This document shows positions 1-9,458 of a stretch of 64,000 bases of DNA, one piece after another. The stretch is taken from the NCBI GenBank assembly GCA_943788055.1, contig CALSOU010000010.1, positions 138,491 to 202,490 of the forward strand, in the 5' to 3' direction. Under the pieces are notes generated by a model, which was not told the origin of the DNA, did no database searches, and saw only the letters and a list, made by a program, of their open reading frames with translations. The DNA comes from an uncultured Saprospiraceae bacterium (GTDB lineage: Bacteria; Bacteroidota; Bacteroidia; Chitinophagales; Saprospiraceae). Made by a program: the position numbers and the translations under genes. Within the stretch, counting starts at the first letter, position 1; every line of letters starts with the position of its first letter.

Positions 1-2153
1 GTCTCTCCAGCTTGAATCGAATCACAGCCGTCAAATCTAACTCCATAAATAAATTCCTCAACTCCAAGGAAGCAGCCTGAATTTGGACTAACAACTTCAG
101 CCAATGCCACATCAACATTCTGTGCATATATACGTGTAAAGGACTCTCTTATGGCATTATTTGATTCAACATTATCCCCTGGATAAGTTACCGCCAAGTT
201 AATTTCATGATCCCCTACTTCTGCAAACTCAACTAAAGGTTGACTGAAACTAAAGTAAACAGTATCCCCATTTGCCAAAGAGTCAATTAAAATCAAAGTA
301 TCCAAATAGAGATCTCCATTATCAACTGAAAATTCTAGCGGGACTTTTGTTCCTTCGTAAAGAACAGTATTACAGTCATTGTAGCGCATTGAAATAGAAA
401 GTATCTCATCAGCAGATGCTCCACACTGATCATTATCAGGACCTGTTATTTCTATGATTTCAAAATCATTTCTAGCATAAAGACCACCTACACCTACCGC
501 ATGCCATGCGTTTGTTACCGAGCTTACTGCATCTGAACACTCTCCATAGAGATCACGTGCAGACTGTATTCCACCCATTCTTGCATCTATGTACTGAGAA
601 TTAACCATCAAGTAGTAAGCTAGATTCTGATAAGCTATTACAGCAGCAGAATCCATCCCTAAACCTTCCACTTCATAGTACTCAGTATTATCATTTAAAC
701 CTGATCCTCCTACTGTCAGGAGGTAGAACCAATAGTTTTGAACACCACTATTTGTATGAACTCCTCCATTGTCACCTGCCCCAGTTACCCAATTTGCACC
801 CAAATAAGTATCAGGATCACCTAGTGATTTTGGATCGTTCATAGAACGAAATCCACCAGTTGCAATAAAATCTTCTCCTATCATCCATTCAGCAGTAGCT
901 GGATCAGCGAAGAACTCAACAGCAGTTCCATATATATCAGAATACGATTCGTTGAGGGCACCTGGCTCGTCCATGTAAACTAGATCTGCTGTAAAATCAG
1001 TAAGTCCATGAGTATACTCATGTGCAACTACATCCAAAGCAGTAAGAGGATCATCATTGCCACCTCCGTCACCAAATCTCGCAAACATGCCATTCCAAGT
1101 TGCATTAGTCCAGTCATTATCAACATGCACAAAACCGATAAATGGTAAGGTATCCCCATTTAGACCTTCTCTTCCCAATATGTCAAGATAGTAGTCAAAA
1201 GTCATTTCTGCACCCCAATGAGCGTCGACTGCAACTTCATCTTCAAACTGATTGAAATTATTCCAATAATTATCGTCATCTAGAAAATCAACAGCCAACT
1301 CCATATTTGTCTGACGCATTGCATCGAACGTATATACACCTGCTCCCCTTATTGTGTCCACCAGTCGGTAACTATCAGAAGCAAGAGAGTCAGTGATAAT
1401 ATCAACAGTACCGTGATATTTGGACTCTCCGACACCTGGAGTAGATCCTTCGTGTAAATCATTTATTGTCAATGTAGTTGAACCGTCAGCTGCATTGATA
1501 AAGAACCTTCTTTTCAACTCAGGCTCAATACTGTGAATAGTCATATCATAAGCAAGGGTATATTCAGAAGCAATCCTGCTATATTGCGGGCTAACCCAGA
1601 CAAGTGTTGGGTCTGGATAATTCGTTGCTGTAGGGTCCTTCGAAACCTTCTTGATTAGTCTTTCCGCCCATTCGCTCTCCCACATATATTTGTCAGCTGG
1701 TAATTGGCTGATAGCTTTTTTGATAGCGGAATCTTCGTTTATATTCAATATAACTGGATTCATAAGGCCTTTGACCAATGTGCTGTTAACCAAATATACT
1801 CGATCATTTCTAGTATGGACCAATAGTTGACTTCCTTCAACCTTGATATTCTTGTGAAAATGTTGAAAACGATGATGCTCTTGCCCTACTTGATCTTGAT
1901 CCACCCTGATTAGTACCAACTCATCAGAATCACTTAATCCCAATTGACCTTTATAGGATTCTGTTACATCTTCTACAGAGAGTTCAATGTCAGATCGAAC
2001 TTCCATCCAATCTTCATTACCCTCTTGAAAAATATATACTGATCTTACGTTATCATTGTTAAATAGGCTGAAACTAAACAAACCCGTCACTACAAAAAAT
2101 AGCATAAAACCCAGAATTTTACCACTGGCAATTCCTTTCCTTCCGATAATCAT
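1..2153 (-). CDS. M4 thermolysin-like metalloprotease, C-terminus beyond window
   Basis: A secreted neutral zinc endopeptidase read as one open frame from an ATG at 2151-2153 to the window edge (717 codons visible). The N-terminus has a hydrophobic segment (about residues 10-28) followed by a long FTP/PepSY-like propeptide of roughly 270 residues. The catalytic domain shows HEYTHG near residue 378-383 (zinc ligands and catalytic Glu), GALNESYSDI downstream with the third zinc-ligand Glu, and DNGGVHTNSG around residues 461-470 with the active-site His. The frame stays open past the catalytic domain, so a C-terminal extension, probably a T9SS sorting domain, is expected outside the window. The family assignment is firm from the motifs; the sorting tail is inference. 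Confidence 0.93.
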   Translation of the reverse strand, partial: MIIGRKGIASGKILGFMLFFVVTGLFSFSLFNNDNVRSVYIFQEGNEDWMEVRSDIELSVEDVTESYKGQLGLSDSDELVLIRVDQDQVGQEHHRFQHFHKNIKVEGSQLLVHTRNDRVYLVNSTLVKGLMNPVILNINEDSAIKKAISQLPADKYMWESEWAERLIKKVSKDPTATNYPDPTLVWVSPQYSRIASEYTLAYDMTIHSIEPELKRRFFINAADGSTTLTINDLHEGSTPGVGESKYHGTVDIITDSLASDSYRLVDTIRGAGVYTFDAMRQTNMELAVDFLDDDNYWNNFNQFEDEVAVDAHWGAEMTFDYYLDILGREGLNGDTLPFIGFVHVDNDWTNATWNGMFARFGDGGGNDDPLTALDVVAHEYTHGLTDFTADLVYMDEPGALNESYSDIYGTAVEFFADPATAEWMIGEDFIATGGFRSMNDPKSLGDPDTYLGANWVTGAGDNGGVHTNSGVQNYWFYLLTVGGSGLNDNTEYYEVEGLGMDSAAVIAYQNLAYYLMVNSQYIDARMGGIQSARDLYGECSDAVSSVTNAWHAVGVGGLYARNDFEIIEITGPDNDQCGASADEILSISMRYNDCNTVLYEGTKVPLEFSVDNGDLYLDTLILIDSLANGDTVYFSFSQPLVEFAEVGDHEINLAVTYPGDNVESNNAIRESFTRIYAQNVDVALAEVVSPNSGCFLGVEEFIYGVRFDGCDSIQAGE

Positions 2154-2327
2154 AGTATTACAATTTATTAAGTGCGAAAATAACCCCTTGCGAAGGATTA
2201 TACACAAGAAAACCAATATTAAAGTCGTAAAGTTGATGAACGGAGACAAAAAAAATTAAGAAATTGCGTAAAAGCATGCAAAAAGCTTGAATCTACTTAT
2301 TTGTTTGCAATTAAATTCTAAAGAATA

Positions 2328-2909
2328 ATGGAAAAACAAACCGCTTTGCTCCTGATCGATATACAAATAGGCTTCCTTGATGTTGAATACTGGGGAGGTA
2401 ATAGAAATAACTTAAACGCCGAGCGTAATTCTGCAAAAATCCTAGAGGTTTGGAGAAGAAATGATTGGCCTATATATCATGTAAAACATAACTCTACAAC
2501 TCCAGATTCACCTTTATCTCCAAGCAAGAAAGGAAACTATTTCTAACCACTCGTAAAACCTTTGCAGAACGAAAAGACATTTGAAAAAACTGTAAATTCG
2601 GCGTTTATTGGCACAAAGCTAGAGCAGGAATTAAAAGAAAAAAAGATAGCTTCAATTGTAATAGTTGGTCTTACAACGGATCATTGCATTTCAACATCAG
2701 TAAGAATGTCTGCTAATTTAGGATTTGAAACTACTCTTATTGAAGACGCAACTGCAACATTTGACAAAGTAGATCGTAAAGGACGGCTGTTTACCGCTAA
2801 CGAAATACAAGCGGTCACTATTGCTAGTTTAGATGGAGAATTTGCGAAGATTAGAACGACTGCTGAATTACTGCAAGAGCTAAACAAATCGAAAAGTACA
2901 TCATTGTAA
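2328..2909 (+). pseudogene. Isochorismatase-family cysteine hydrolase with internal in-frame stop
   Basis: Two reading segments (2328-2546 and 2547-2909) are in the same frame and separated only by a TAA at 2544-2546. Joined, they give about 193 residues, normal length for the isochorismatase/nicotinamidase-like fold. The N-terminal part carries ALLLIDIQ with the catalytic Asp. The second part has EKTVNSAF with the likely catalytic Lys and GLTTDHCISTS with the nucleophilic Cys. The stop sits where related proteins usually have a Lys after NYF, so an AAA to TAA change would explain it. It could be a true nonsense mutation or a base-call error; nothing else in the frame is damaged. Its substrate cannot be told from sequence. 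It converges on the YdeI-like gene. Confidence 0.8.
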
Positions 2910-2925
2910 ATCACCTTAATTGATA

Positions 2926-3576
2926 CTAAGACAGTTTCTGTTCTAGTTTTTTGTGAGACCCATCGCAACTAGGCATTCGTTTCGAAAGTCCACAAACGCA
3001 ATCATGAAAACCTTTGCCATTTAGAATTCGATCCCGAAACTTTTCAATTCTACTTGCACGTGTTTTTGATTGCTTTGCTCCTCCAAAGTATAGATAATAT
3101 GCCCTACGTCTGCCAGGTGTCAGTGACTGAAATGCCTGTTTTAATTTCTCGTCTTTCTCAAAAGCGGCCAAAAGTTCATCAGGTATCTGATCATCACTAT
3201 TCTTTTTAGTTTCAACATTTAACCCCGCCTTTTCGATTTCAATCGCCTCAAACACATAAGCTTTAACCACTTCTGTTAAGTTCTTCACCTCTTCGATACT
3301 TCTAAACTTCACTAGCTTCGAAACCTGAGAGTTTTTTCCCGCAAATACCAAGATATTCTCTGGGTCGCTCATCAAGACACCTTTAAAAAAAGCAATGGCA
3401 CAATAGTCTTTTAGACAATTGATTAAAGCGACATTCTTACCTTGATATGTATAGCAGGGAACTCTCCATTTAAAATCTTCATGGAGCATACAATCACTTA
3501 AAACTGTACGTAAGAAAGTGATCTCATTTTTCCACTTTTGTTGACCTTCAACATACTTGTCTACTGCAGGATGCAT
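2926..3576 (-). CDS. YdeI/OmdA-like protein with C-terminal CDGSH iron-sulfur motif
   Basis: A 216-residue soluble protein. Residues 1-115 look like a DUF1801/YdhG-type fold (KWRVPCYTYQGKNV, FFKGVL) and about 120-195 is the OmdA/YdeI helical region (LTPGRRRAYYLYF, AKQSKTRASRIEK). The last 25 residues carry C-V-C-G-L-S-K-R-M-P-S-C-D-G-S-H, which fits the CDGSH consensus C-x-C-x2-S-x3-P-x-C-D-G-S-H used to bind a [2Fe-2S] cluster with three Cys and one His. The fold assignments come from family knowledge and the motif is directly visible. Biochemical role is unknown; YdeI relatives have been linked to stress or peptide resistance. It stands alone, convergent with the broken hydrolase. Confidence 0.82.
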   Translation of the reverse strand: MHPAVDKYVEGQQKWKNEITFLRTVLSDCMLHEDFKWRVPCYTYQGKNVALINCLKDYCAIAFFKGVLMSDPENILVFAGKNSQVSKLVKFRSIEEVKNLTEVVKAYVFEAIEIEKAGLNVETKKNSDDQIPDELLAAFEKDEKLKQAFQSLTPGRRRAYYLYFGGAKQSKTRASRIEKFRDRILNGKGFHDCVCGLSKRMPSCDGSHKKLEQKLS

Positions 3577-3624
3577 AGTAAGATTTCTATTTTTCTAAAG
3601 GAAGCTTTATTCAAACTTACAAAT

Positions 3625-3657
3625 AAAAAATCCAAATCAAGACAGAGCTTGATTCGG
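3625..3657 (-). terminator. Rho-independent terminator after susD-like gene
   Basis: Read on the minus strand, AATCAAG (3654-3648) pairs with CTTGATT (3641-3635), extended by CC/GG outside one mismatch, and is followed by GGATTTTTTATTT. It lies about 30 bases past the SusD stop and would end the nutrient-uptake transcript. Confidence 0.65.
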
Positions 3658-3685
3658 ACCTACATACCTAGTTAGCGGCATTGTA

Positions 3686-5146
3686 TTATTCTTCCCACCA
3701 ATTCTTGCTATTGATATTGTCTCCTCCCATGCGCTGAGAAGCTTCTTGATAATTTACAGAGTTTGTTGCTTGCTCTGACTCCGGATAGAGATATCTCACG
3801 GGAAATTTTCCGTTGTTGAGATTGTCTGGACCTGGTTGGAGACTTGGAAACCCAGTTCTTCTCAAATTAAACCAAGCTTCATGACCATTACTGATCAGAC
3901 TAAGCCACTTCTGTGTCATTATTTTTTCTACCTCGTCTCCACTATCTAAGGTTACTAGATCTTGATTCATGTAATCACTTGGCATTTCAAGCTCCAAATA
4001 ATCAAAATGCGCTTGTATTGCATTTGTGTATAATTGGTTGGCATCCCCTGAAATATATCCTCGCTGAACAGCTTCTGCGAGAGCAAATAGCAGTTCAGAG
4101 TATATCATAAATTGTCCATCGACTCCGTTTGCAACATCGCGATAAATGGAACCAAATAGCGATATATCGTTCAAATCAATTCCCTCAGCGCTGATAGTCT
4201 CCCTACTCTGTCCATTTAGTAGTCCTTTGTATTCTGGATTGTTGTCAATTAGACTTTTACCAGTTGGCTTATAAAGAACTTCAACTCGGGGATCGTTCCA
4301 ATCTGTAAGAATGGTCTCAACCGTCTTCGTCATTCGGTGTTCTTGGTATAAACCTTGGCTCGCTTGAGACATTGGAAACTGGTTCGGGGCAGCACTCAGA
4401 TATGGGACTACAGCGTTATCTGCATTCGACTCCATCAATAAGCCACTATCTGCAAGTTCTTGAAGTTCTGAAAAATCTGAAAGTCGCTTCGAAATTCGTA
4501 GTGTATATCGAACTAAGAGAGAGTTTGCGAAACGTTGCCATTGTTCTAGACTATTTCCGAACATGACGTCTCCATTAATTGAAGCAGTAGTATTTTCGAG
4601 TGTGTTGTTCGCTTCTCGTAGTGTTGCAAGAATACCACTAGTAGGATTTGTATAAATATCCTCTTGAGTATCATAAACTGGAGCAGTAATCCCCTCTTTT
4701 GCCAAAAGTGCCTGAGTATAAGGGATATCTCCCCAGATATCCGTCAATTGAGAAAATAGATAACATTGCATGATATTGCCCACTGCAATGTAGGCTTCAT
4801 TTGTGCCTTCTACCGTTTGTATGGACTTTATATCAGTAAGCAGGGCGTAGATCGTATTCCAATACTCTGAGTTTGTACCCATCTCATATCGATCGATTCG
4901 TTCAAATTCCACACTTGCAGCAAATTGAGCTAGATAATTGGCTAAGCGAAACCCCTGATCATAGGTATTCGCATTTGCTGCCACAGATACTACATTTGAC
5001 AAAAGATACTGTGGATCAATATTTTCGGAAGAATTTGGATTCCTATTGATTTCTTCAAAGTTTCTTGTGCAACTTGCTAGCAAGACACAAACCGCAATTA
5101 GCAGGAAGGTTTTATTGATTGTATTTATGTTGAAATTATAGTTCAT
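3686..5146 (-). CDS. SusD/RagB-like outer-membrane lipoprotein
   Basis: A 486-residue surface lipoprotein that should act as the substrate-capturing lid on the SusC-like channel encoded just upstream. The N-terminus has a signal peptide with lipobox LLASC (Cys about residue 26). The body resembles the SusD-like_2 group: NRNPNSSENIDPQYLLSN, ADIWGDIPY-type motif (here DIWGDIPYTQAL) and a C-terminal HEAWFNLRRTGFPSL segment. It starts 37 bases after susC ends and is followed by a terminator, so it is the last gene of the minus-strand run beginning with the ynjB-like gene. SusD sequences do not reveal the ligand; context suggests nucleosides or a ribosyl compound. Confidence 0.92.
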   Translation of the reverse strand: MNYNFNINTINKTFLLIAVCVLLASCTRNFEEINRNPNSSENIDPQYLLSNVVSVAANANTYDQGFRLANYLAQFAASVEFERIDRYEMGTNSEYWNTIYALLTDIKSIQTVEGTNEAYIAVGNIMQCYLFSQLTDIWGDIPYTQALLAKEGITAPVYDTQEDIYTNPTSGILATLREANNTLENTTASINGDVMFGNSLEQWQRFANSLLVRYTLRISKRLSDFSELQELADSGLLMESNADNAVVPYLSAAPNQFPMSQASQGLYQEHRMTKTVETILTDWNDPRVEVLYKPTGKSLIDNNPEYKGLLNGQSRETISAEGIDLNDISLFGSIYRDVANGVDGQFMIYSELLFALAEAVQRGYISGDANQLYTNAIQAHFDYLELEMPSDYMNQDLVTLDSGDEVEKIMTQKWLSLISNGHEAWFNLRRTGFPSLQPGPDNLNNGKFPVRYLYPESEQATNSVNYQEASQRMGGDNINSKNWWEE

Positions 5147-5183
5147 AATTATATTTTAGTCTAATGATAGGATTGATGAAGGT

Positions 5184-8100
5184 CTAGAATTCAGTTTTGA
5201 GGCTTACTCCGATACTTCTAGACGATGGATAGGACATATCTTCTACACCATAGGTTAGATTACGATCTTGTACTCCATTAAGTTCAGGGTCAACATGAGG
5301 ATTTTCGGTAAATAACAACAAGTTATTTCCTATGATACCTAAGCTCATCCTTTGAAGTCCAATTCGACTGCAAATCTTCTCTGAAAAACCGTAGTAAATA
5401 CCAACTTGTCGCAGCTTCACATAACTCGCGTCATATACCGCACTTTCTTCATTTCCTCGATCAAAAAAGTTATTATAAAAACGACTTGCTTCTACATTGG
5501 TCGTATTTGGAACGTATTCCGGATTGTCAGTTGTGCCAATATTGACTACACCCTCTCCCACTACTCCGTCTTCCCGTCCAATTAGCGTTTCTTGAAGAAC
5601 TCCTGATGTGCTACCTAGAGCTTTTGTTCTTGAAACTAAGATTCCGCCCTGTCTCCAATCAAAAAGGAAATTTACCGATAGATTTTTATAAGAGAGTTCA
5701 TTACCCAATCCTAATGCAAAGTCAGGATTGTAATTCCCAAGAAGTCTAAGATTTCCGTCTTGAACAGGCAATCCATTTTCACCGTAGAGTATTTGACCAT
5801 CTATCTTAAAAAAACCTGTACCATACATATCTCCCACTCGGCCTCCTTCTTTTGCGATGTAGAAAGTTTCATTAGAGCCACCACCTCCACCAAAGAACTT
5901 TGCAGATCCTGCTACAAACTGATCAACCCCTTCAGGTAATTCTGTAACAATGCTCCTGAATGTAGAAAAATTGAAGCTAGTGGTCCATTTGAAGTCGTTA
6001 CTTTTGACAAGCTTAGTCCTCAACAATGCCTCGAGCCCTCTTGTACGAACCTCTCCTCCATTTTCTATCACATTACTAAAGCCAGATGTGTTGGATATTG
6101 GAAGACCTATAATCTGATTTACACTCGTATTTTGATAAACGGAAACATCAAATTGAACTCTATCCTTAAAAAACCAGTGCTCTAGACCTAATTCCAGAGC
6201 ACTTAGACGCTCAGGTTTGAGATTTGCATTTTTCAAAACAGTTTCATTTGTTACCCTAAAGAATGGACCATAGTTTTCATTAAATTGAAAAGTATTATTT
6301 AATTGATAGGGATCTGTATCATTTCCAGCGCTTGAGCTGCTAAACCTGAGTTTAGAGTAGGAAATAAATTGTGGTAATTCCACCGCATTAGACAGTACAA
6401 AACTTAAACCCGCTGAATAGTAAGCGAAAGAATTATTATCCAATGGCAAAGTACTACTCCAATCATTTCTCACCGCCACATCTGCATAAAGCATACTACG
6501 AAATCCAACATCAGCTAAACCATAAACGCTGTTAATTCTCTTTGTGAATACTTCACTTCTTCCTTTAAGCGGATTTCTAGAATTTGCGAGGGAATAAATA
6601 CCTGGAATGGATAACTGGGATGCCTCAGTGAATTGATAATTAATGTTTTGATCAAATCTATTTGCACCAATCGAAAATCCATATTGTATCTCTTTCGAAT
6701 CATTATCGTTATATGAAAGTAAAACATCATTATTCAATTCGTAATATCCGATTCTATCTTCCCTATAAGAGCCAAAAGCATTTCTATTCGTACTCACTGC
6801 GCGCCTAAACGCTCTATTATCGTTATAATTATCAACACCGGATCTAACTCGCAAACTCAACTTATCTGAAAACTGATAATTGACTGAAGCGTTACCAAAA
6901 ACACGATTCTTATTGAAGCTGTTTGTGTTTTCAAACATCGTAAAATAAGGGTTTGTAAGCCATAGGTAGTTAATATCGAAATGTTGAAGACCTTCTTGAC
7001 CTTCTTGCCAATAGTCTTTCATCGACTCAATATTCGCTTGACGTCCGGTCCAATTGAATCCATAAATAGGATTTTCATATCCATAGCCTAGATTTGGTCT
7101 ATTGTCACTCCTACTGTTTACATAATTTAAAAATCCATCAAACTGTAGACGATTTGTCAATTTCTGATCAACGCTCACAGCGATACCATCCCTTTTAAGA
7201 TCTGTATTAGGTAGAATCCCCGTATTGCGAATGTTATTGTATGAAACACGTACGCCACCACGATCTGTGCGATTTGTAATTGCGAAAGTATTTTGATTAG
7301 TAACTCCTGTCTCAAAAAAGTCGCGAACATTATTTGGGTTCGAGACCCAAGGAGTTGGCGTAATAGTAGTATAAGTACCGTCAGGTAGCAATCTCGACAA
7401 TACATCTCCCGCTAGTAACTCTGATCCGTCAACTGCTGTAGATGGAGAATCAAACTGAGCTACAAGAAATCCCTGATCAAGTTTTGGGCCGTAACTTGCC
7501 AAGCCTCCATCATTAACTCCAGCACCAGCACCATTTTGAAAAGAGTATTCTCCATTGGATCCTCCGCCGTAAACATTCTGATAATCAGGTAAAGTCAGTA
7601 AACTTTCAAATGTCATCGAGTTGGACATTGAAAATCCTATTCCTTTCTTGCGCTCTCCTTTCTTTGTTGTGATCACGACTACGCCATTTGCAGCTCTTGA
7701 TCCGTATAATGCTGCTGATCCGGCTCCTTTCAAGATTGAAACACTTTCAATATCATCTGGATTAATCTCCGAAACCCCATTTCCAAAGTCAACTTCTTGT
7801 AATGCTCCATCATTTGTCAAGTCGCTCGTGATCTGCTGATTACTAATGGGTACACCGTCTACGACAAACAGTGGTTCATTTAGTCCGCTAAGTGAGTTTT
7901 CTCCTCGAATAATAATACGAGAAGAGGACCCCACCCCTGAAGATCCATTTGTAACTAACACCCCTGAAACCTGACCTGCAAGGTTATTAACAACATTAGG
8001 CATCGGAACCTGCGTTAATTGCTGATTGCTTACTAGTCCAACTGCAGATGAAAGTGCTTGTTTTTCGCGTTTAATACCAAGTGCAGTTACAACAACTTCG

Positions 8101-8405
8101 TCTATGGCCCGGCTATCTTCCACCATGTAGATGATAGCAGGAAAAACTCCATTAACTATTTCAAGGTCTTTTGTTTCAAGACCTAAATAGGATACTCTCG
8201 CTGTCATATTCTTCAAATCGCTAGAAAATGAGAATTCTCCATTCACATCCGTGACAGTGGCAATACTTGTTCCCAGAATTTCTACAGTTGCACCAATTAT
8301 TGGAGTATCATCTTGCAAAAGAACTTTTGCATTGTAATCAACGCCCTGGCCGATCAGGTTAAATGCTATGAAATTTAGCAGTAATAGTATTTTGATTTTG
8401 ATCAT
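5184..8405 (-). CDS. SusC/RagA-like TonB-linked outer-membrane channel
   Basis: A 1073-residue TonB-dependent importer. It has a signal peptide (1-19), a carboxypeptidase-regulatory-like beta domain (about 24-108), the SusC signature AIDEVVVTALGIKREKQ, a plug domain (about 118-250, with GVLVTNGSSGVG and LFVVDGVPI) and a C-terminal barrel ending in aromatic Phe (SLKTEF). Length is typical. Its partner SusD follows by 37 bases, and a kinase gene lies 36 bases upstream with a nucleoside hydrolase before it, so the pair probably imports the compound processed by those enzymes. TonB energisation is family knowledge; the substrate is inferred from neighbours. Confidence 0.94.
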   Translation of the reverse strand: MIKIKILLLLNFIAFNLIGQGVDYNAKVLLQDDTPIIGATVEILGTSIATVTDVNGEFSFSSDLKNMTARVSYLGLETKDLEIVNGVFPAIIYMVEDSRAIDEVVVTALGIKREKQALSSAVGLVSNQQLTQVPMPNVVNNLAGQVSGVLVTNGSSGVGSSSRIIIRGENSLSGLNEPLFVVDGVPISNQQITSDLTNDGALQEVDFGNGVSEINPDDIESVSILKGAGSAALYGSRAANGVVVITTKKGERKKGIGFSMSNSMTFESLLTLPDYQNVYGGGSNGEYSFQNGAGAGVNDGGLASYGPKLDQGFLVAQFDSPSTAVDGSELLAGDVLSRLLPDGTYTTITPTPWVSNPNNVRDFFETGVTNQNTFAITNRTDRGGVRVSYNNIRNTGILPNTDLKRDGIAVSVDQKLTNRLQFDGFLNYVNSRSDNRPNLGYGYENPIYGFNWTGRQANIESMKDYWQEGQEGLQHFDINYLWLTNPYFTMFENTNSFNKNRVFGNASVNYQFSDKLSLRVRSGVDNYNDNRAFRRAVSTNRNAFGSYREDRIGYYELNNDVLLSYNDNDSKEIQYGFSIGANRFDQNINYQFTEASQLSIPGIYSLANSRNPLKGRSEVFTKRINSVYGLADVGFRSMLYADVAVRNDWSSTLPLDNNSFAYYSAGLSFVLSNAVELPQFISYSKLRFSSSSAGNDTDPYQLNNTFQFNENYGPFFRVTNETVLKNANLKPERLSALELGLEHWFFKDRVQFDVSVYQNTSVNQIIGLPISNTSGFSNVIENGGEVRTRGLEALLRTKLVKSNDFKWTTSFNFSTFRSIVTELPEGVDQFVAGSAKFFGGGGGSNETFYIAKEGGRVGDMYGTGFFKIDGQILYGENGLPVQDGNLRLLGNYNPDFALGLGNELSYKNLSVNFLFDWRQGGILVSRTKALGSTSGVLQETLIGREDGVVGEGVVNIGTTDNPEYVPNTTNVEASRFYNNFFDRGNEESAVYDASYVKLRQVGIYYGFSEKICSRIGLQRMSLGIIGNNLLLFTENPHVDPELNGVQDRNLTYGVEDMSYPSSRSIGVSLKTEF

Positions 8406-8441
8406 AATTAAATATTAGTAAGCTTTACATTTTGTGTCTAA

Positions 8442-9425
8442 TTAATCGGTAATATAGGCGTACGCCAATTGCAGTAATTCTCTCTTCTGCTCAAGGTCAA
8501 GACTAAGAGGCAATTGTGCTAGACCTAAAATTCTTCTCATAATTTCTATTCCTGCGCATTTTTCAGTCAGTTCAATATCTAAAGATGAACGAGACATGTA
8601 ACTAGCCAAGGCATGATCCAAGATTTCTTCAGATTGGTTTGCTAGCATTAGGTGAGCAATTGTGACCCCAACTTCAAATTCGGGAAATCCGAAAAAGCAA
8701 AACTCAGGATCAATAATCTGAATACCATGTTTTGTTTTCAACCAACTTCCAGGAAAATAGTCACCATGAAGTAAAGTGTTGCCGTCAGCTAAATAAAGCT
8801 TACCAATTTTTTCAACTTCAGTTTTAAGTAATTCATCAGCACGATAAGGTTTAGCTATTGCCTCAAGACCTTCGTGAATATCATCTAAATTCAGCCCATT
8901 GTCATCGATAAAAGGATAAACGAAAATATGCTTATGATTTAATTTTCGCATATCATGGTTTCTTATCACATATTCGGACGTATCAGAGGTATACTCTTTG
9001 TGCAACGTAGCTACAAATTGCATTACTTTGCTCAGGTCTTTCTCATCAATTTCTTGGTCCTTTTTATAGAGATATGTAAAATCTGTTCCAGCTCCTAAAT
9101 CAGCCATGATCATAATGTTCTCTTCCTTATCCACATGGAAAACGCGCGGAACCATAGACCTCAATTTGTTACTTGACTTAAGCAAGGTATAAAACTCCGC
9201 TTCTCTTTGACATCGATCTGCTGGCGCCGCAACCTGAGGGTATTTCTCCACATAATCTCTACTCTGCTTTACTATAAAGCTTCGAATATTTGTATTTACC
9301 CTTATTGTAAAATTCATATTTCCAGCACCAGGAATACTGACTTTTGTAACTTCTTCGCCTTCTTGAAGAAATCCGATTTTCGCTAAATACTCTGATACTT
9401 GCTTTGCTTCTGTTGTAAGTTTCAT
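8442..9425 (-). CDS. APH/methylthioribose-kinase-fold small-molecule kinase
   Basis: A 327-residue cytosolic phosphotransferase. The order of motifs fits the aminoglycoside-phosphotransferase/MTR-kinase superfamily: SFIVKQSRDYV with the ATP-binding Lys53, the hinge region IMIMADLGAG (105-113), the catalytic HGDYFPGS (220-227, Asp222) and metal-binding IDPEF (238-242). HGDxxPGS plus IDPEFxFFGxPEFEVG resembles MtnK (5-methylthioribose kinase) more than antibiotic kinases, although overall identity was not measured. It lies 33 bases after the nucleoside hydrolase, whose ribose-type product would be a logical acceptor. Alternatives are a choline, thiamine or fructosamine kinase. Antibiotic resistance is unlikely from context. 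Confidence 0.75.
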   Translation of the reverse strand: MKLTTEAKQVSEYLAKIGFLQEGEEVTKVSIPGAGNMNFTIRVNTNIRSFIVKQSRDYVEKYPQVAAPADRCQREAEFYTLLKSSNKLRSMVPRVFHVDKEENIMIMADLGAGTDFTYLYKKDQEIDEKDLSKVMQFVATLHKEYTSDTSEYVIRNHDMRKLNHKHIFVYPFIDDNGLNLDDIHEGLEAIAKPYRADELLKTEVEKIGKLYLADGNTLLHGDYFPGSWLKTKHGIQIIDPEFCFFGFPEFEVGVTIAHLMLANQSEEILDHALASYMSRSSLDIELTEKCAGIEIMRRILGLAQLPLSLDLEQKRELLQLAYAYITD

Positions 9426-9458
9426 TTTATCTTTTATTTTGTCTTATTCTGATGAATT

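Noticed and set aside
8442..9425. Aminoglycoside resistance kinase
   Set aside because: The fold is shared, but HGDxxPGS/IDPEF and operon context with a nucleoside hydrolase and SusCD point to metabolite phosphorylation.
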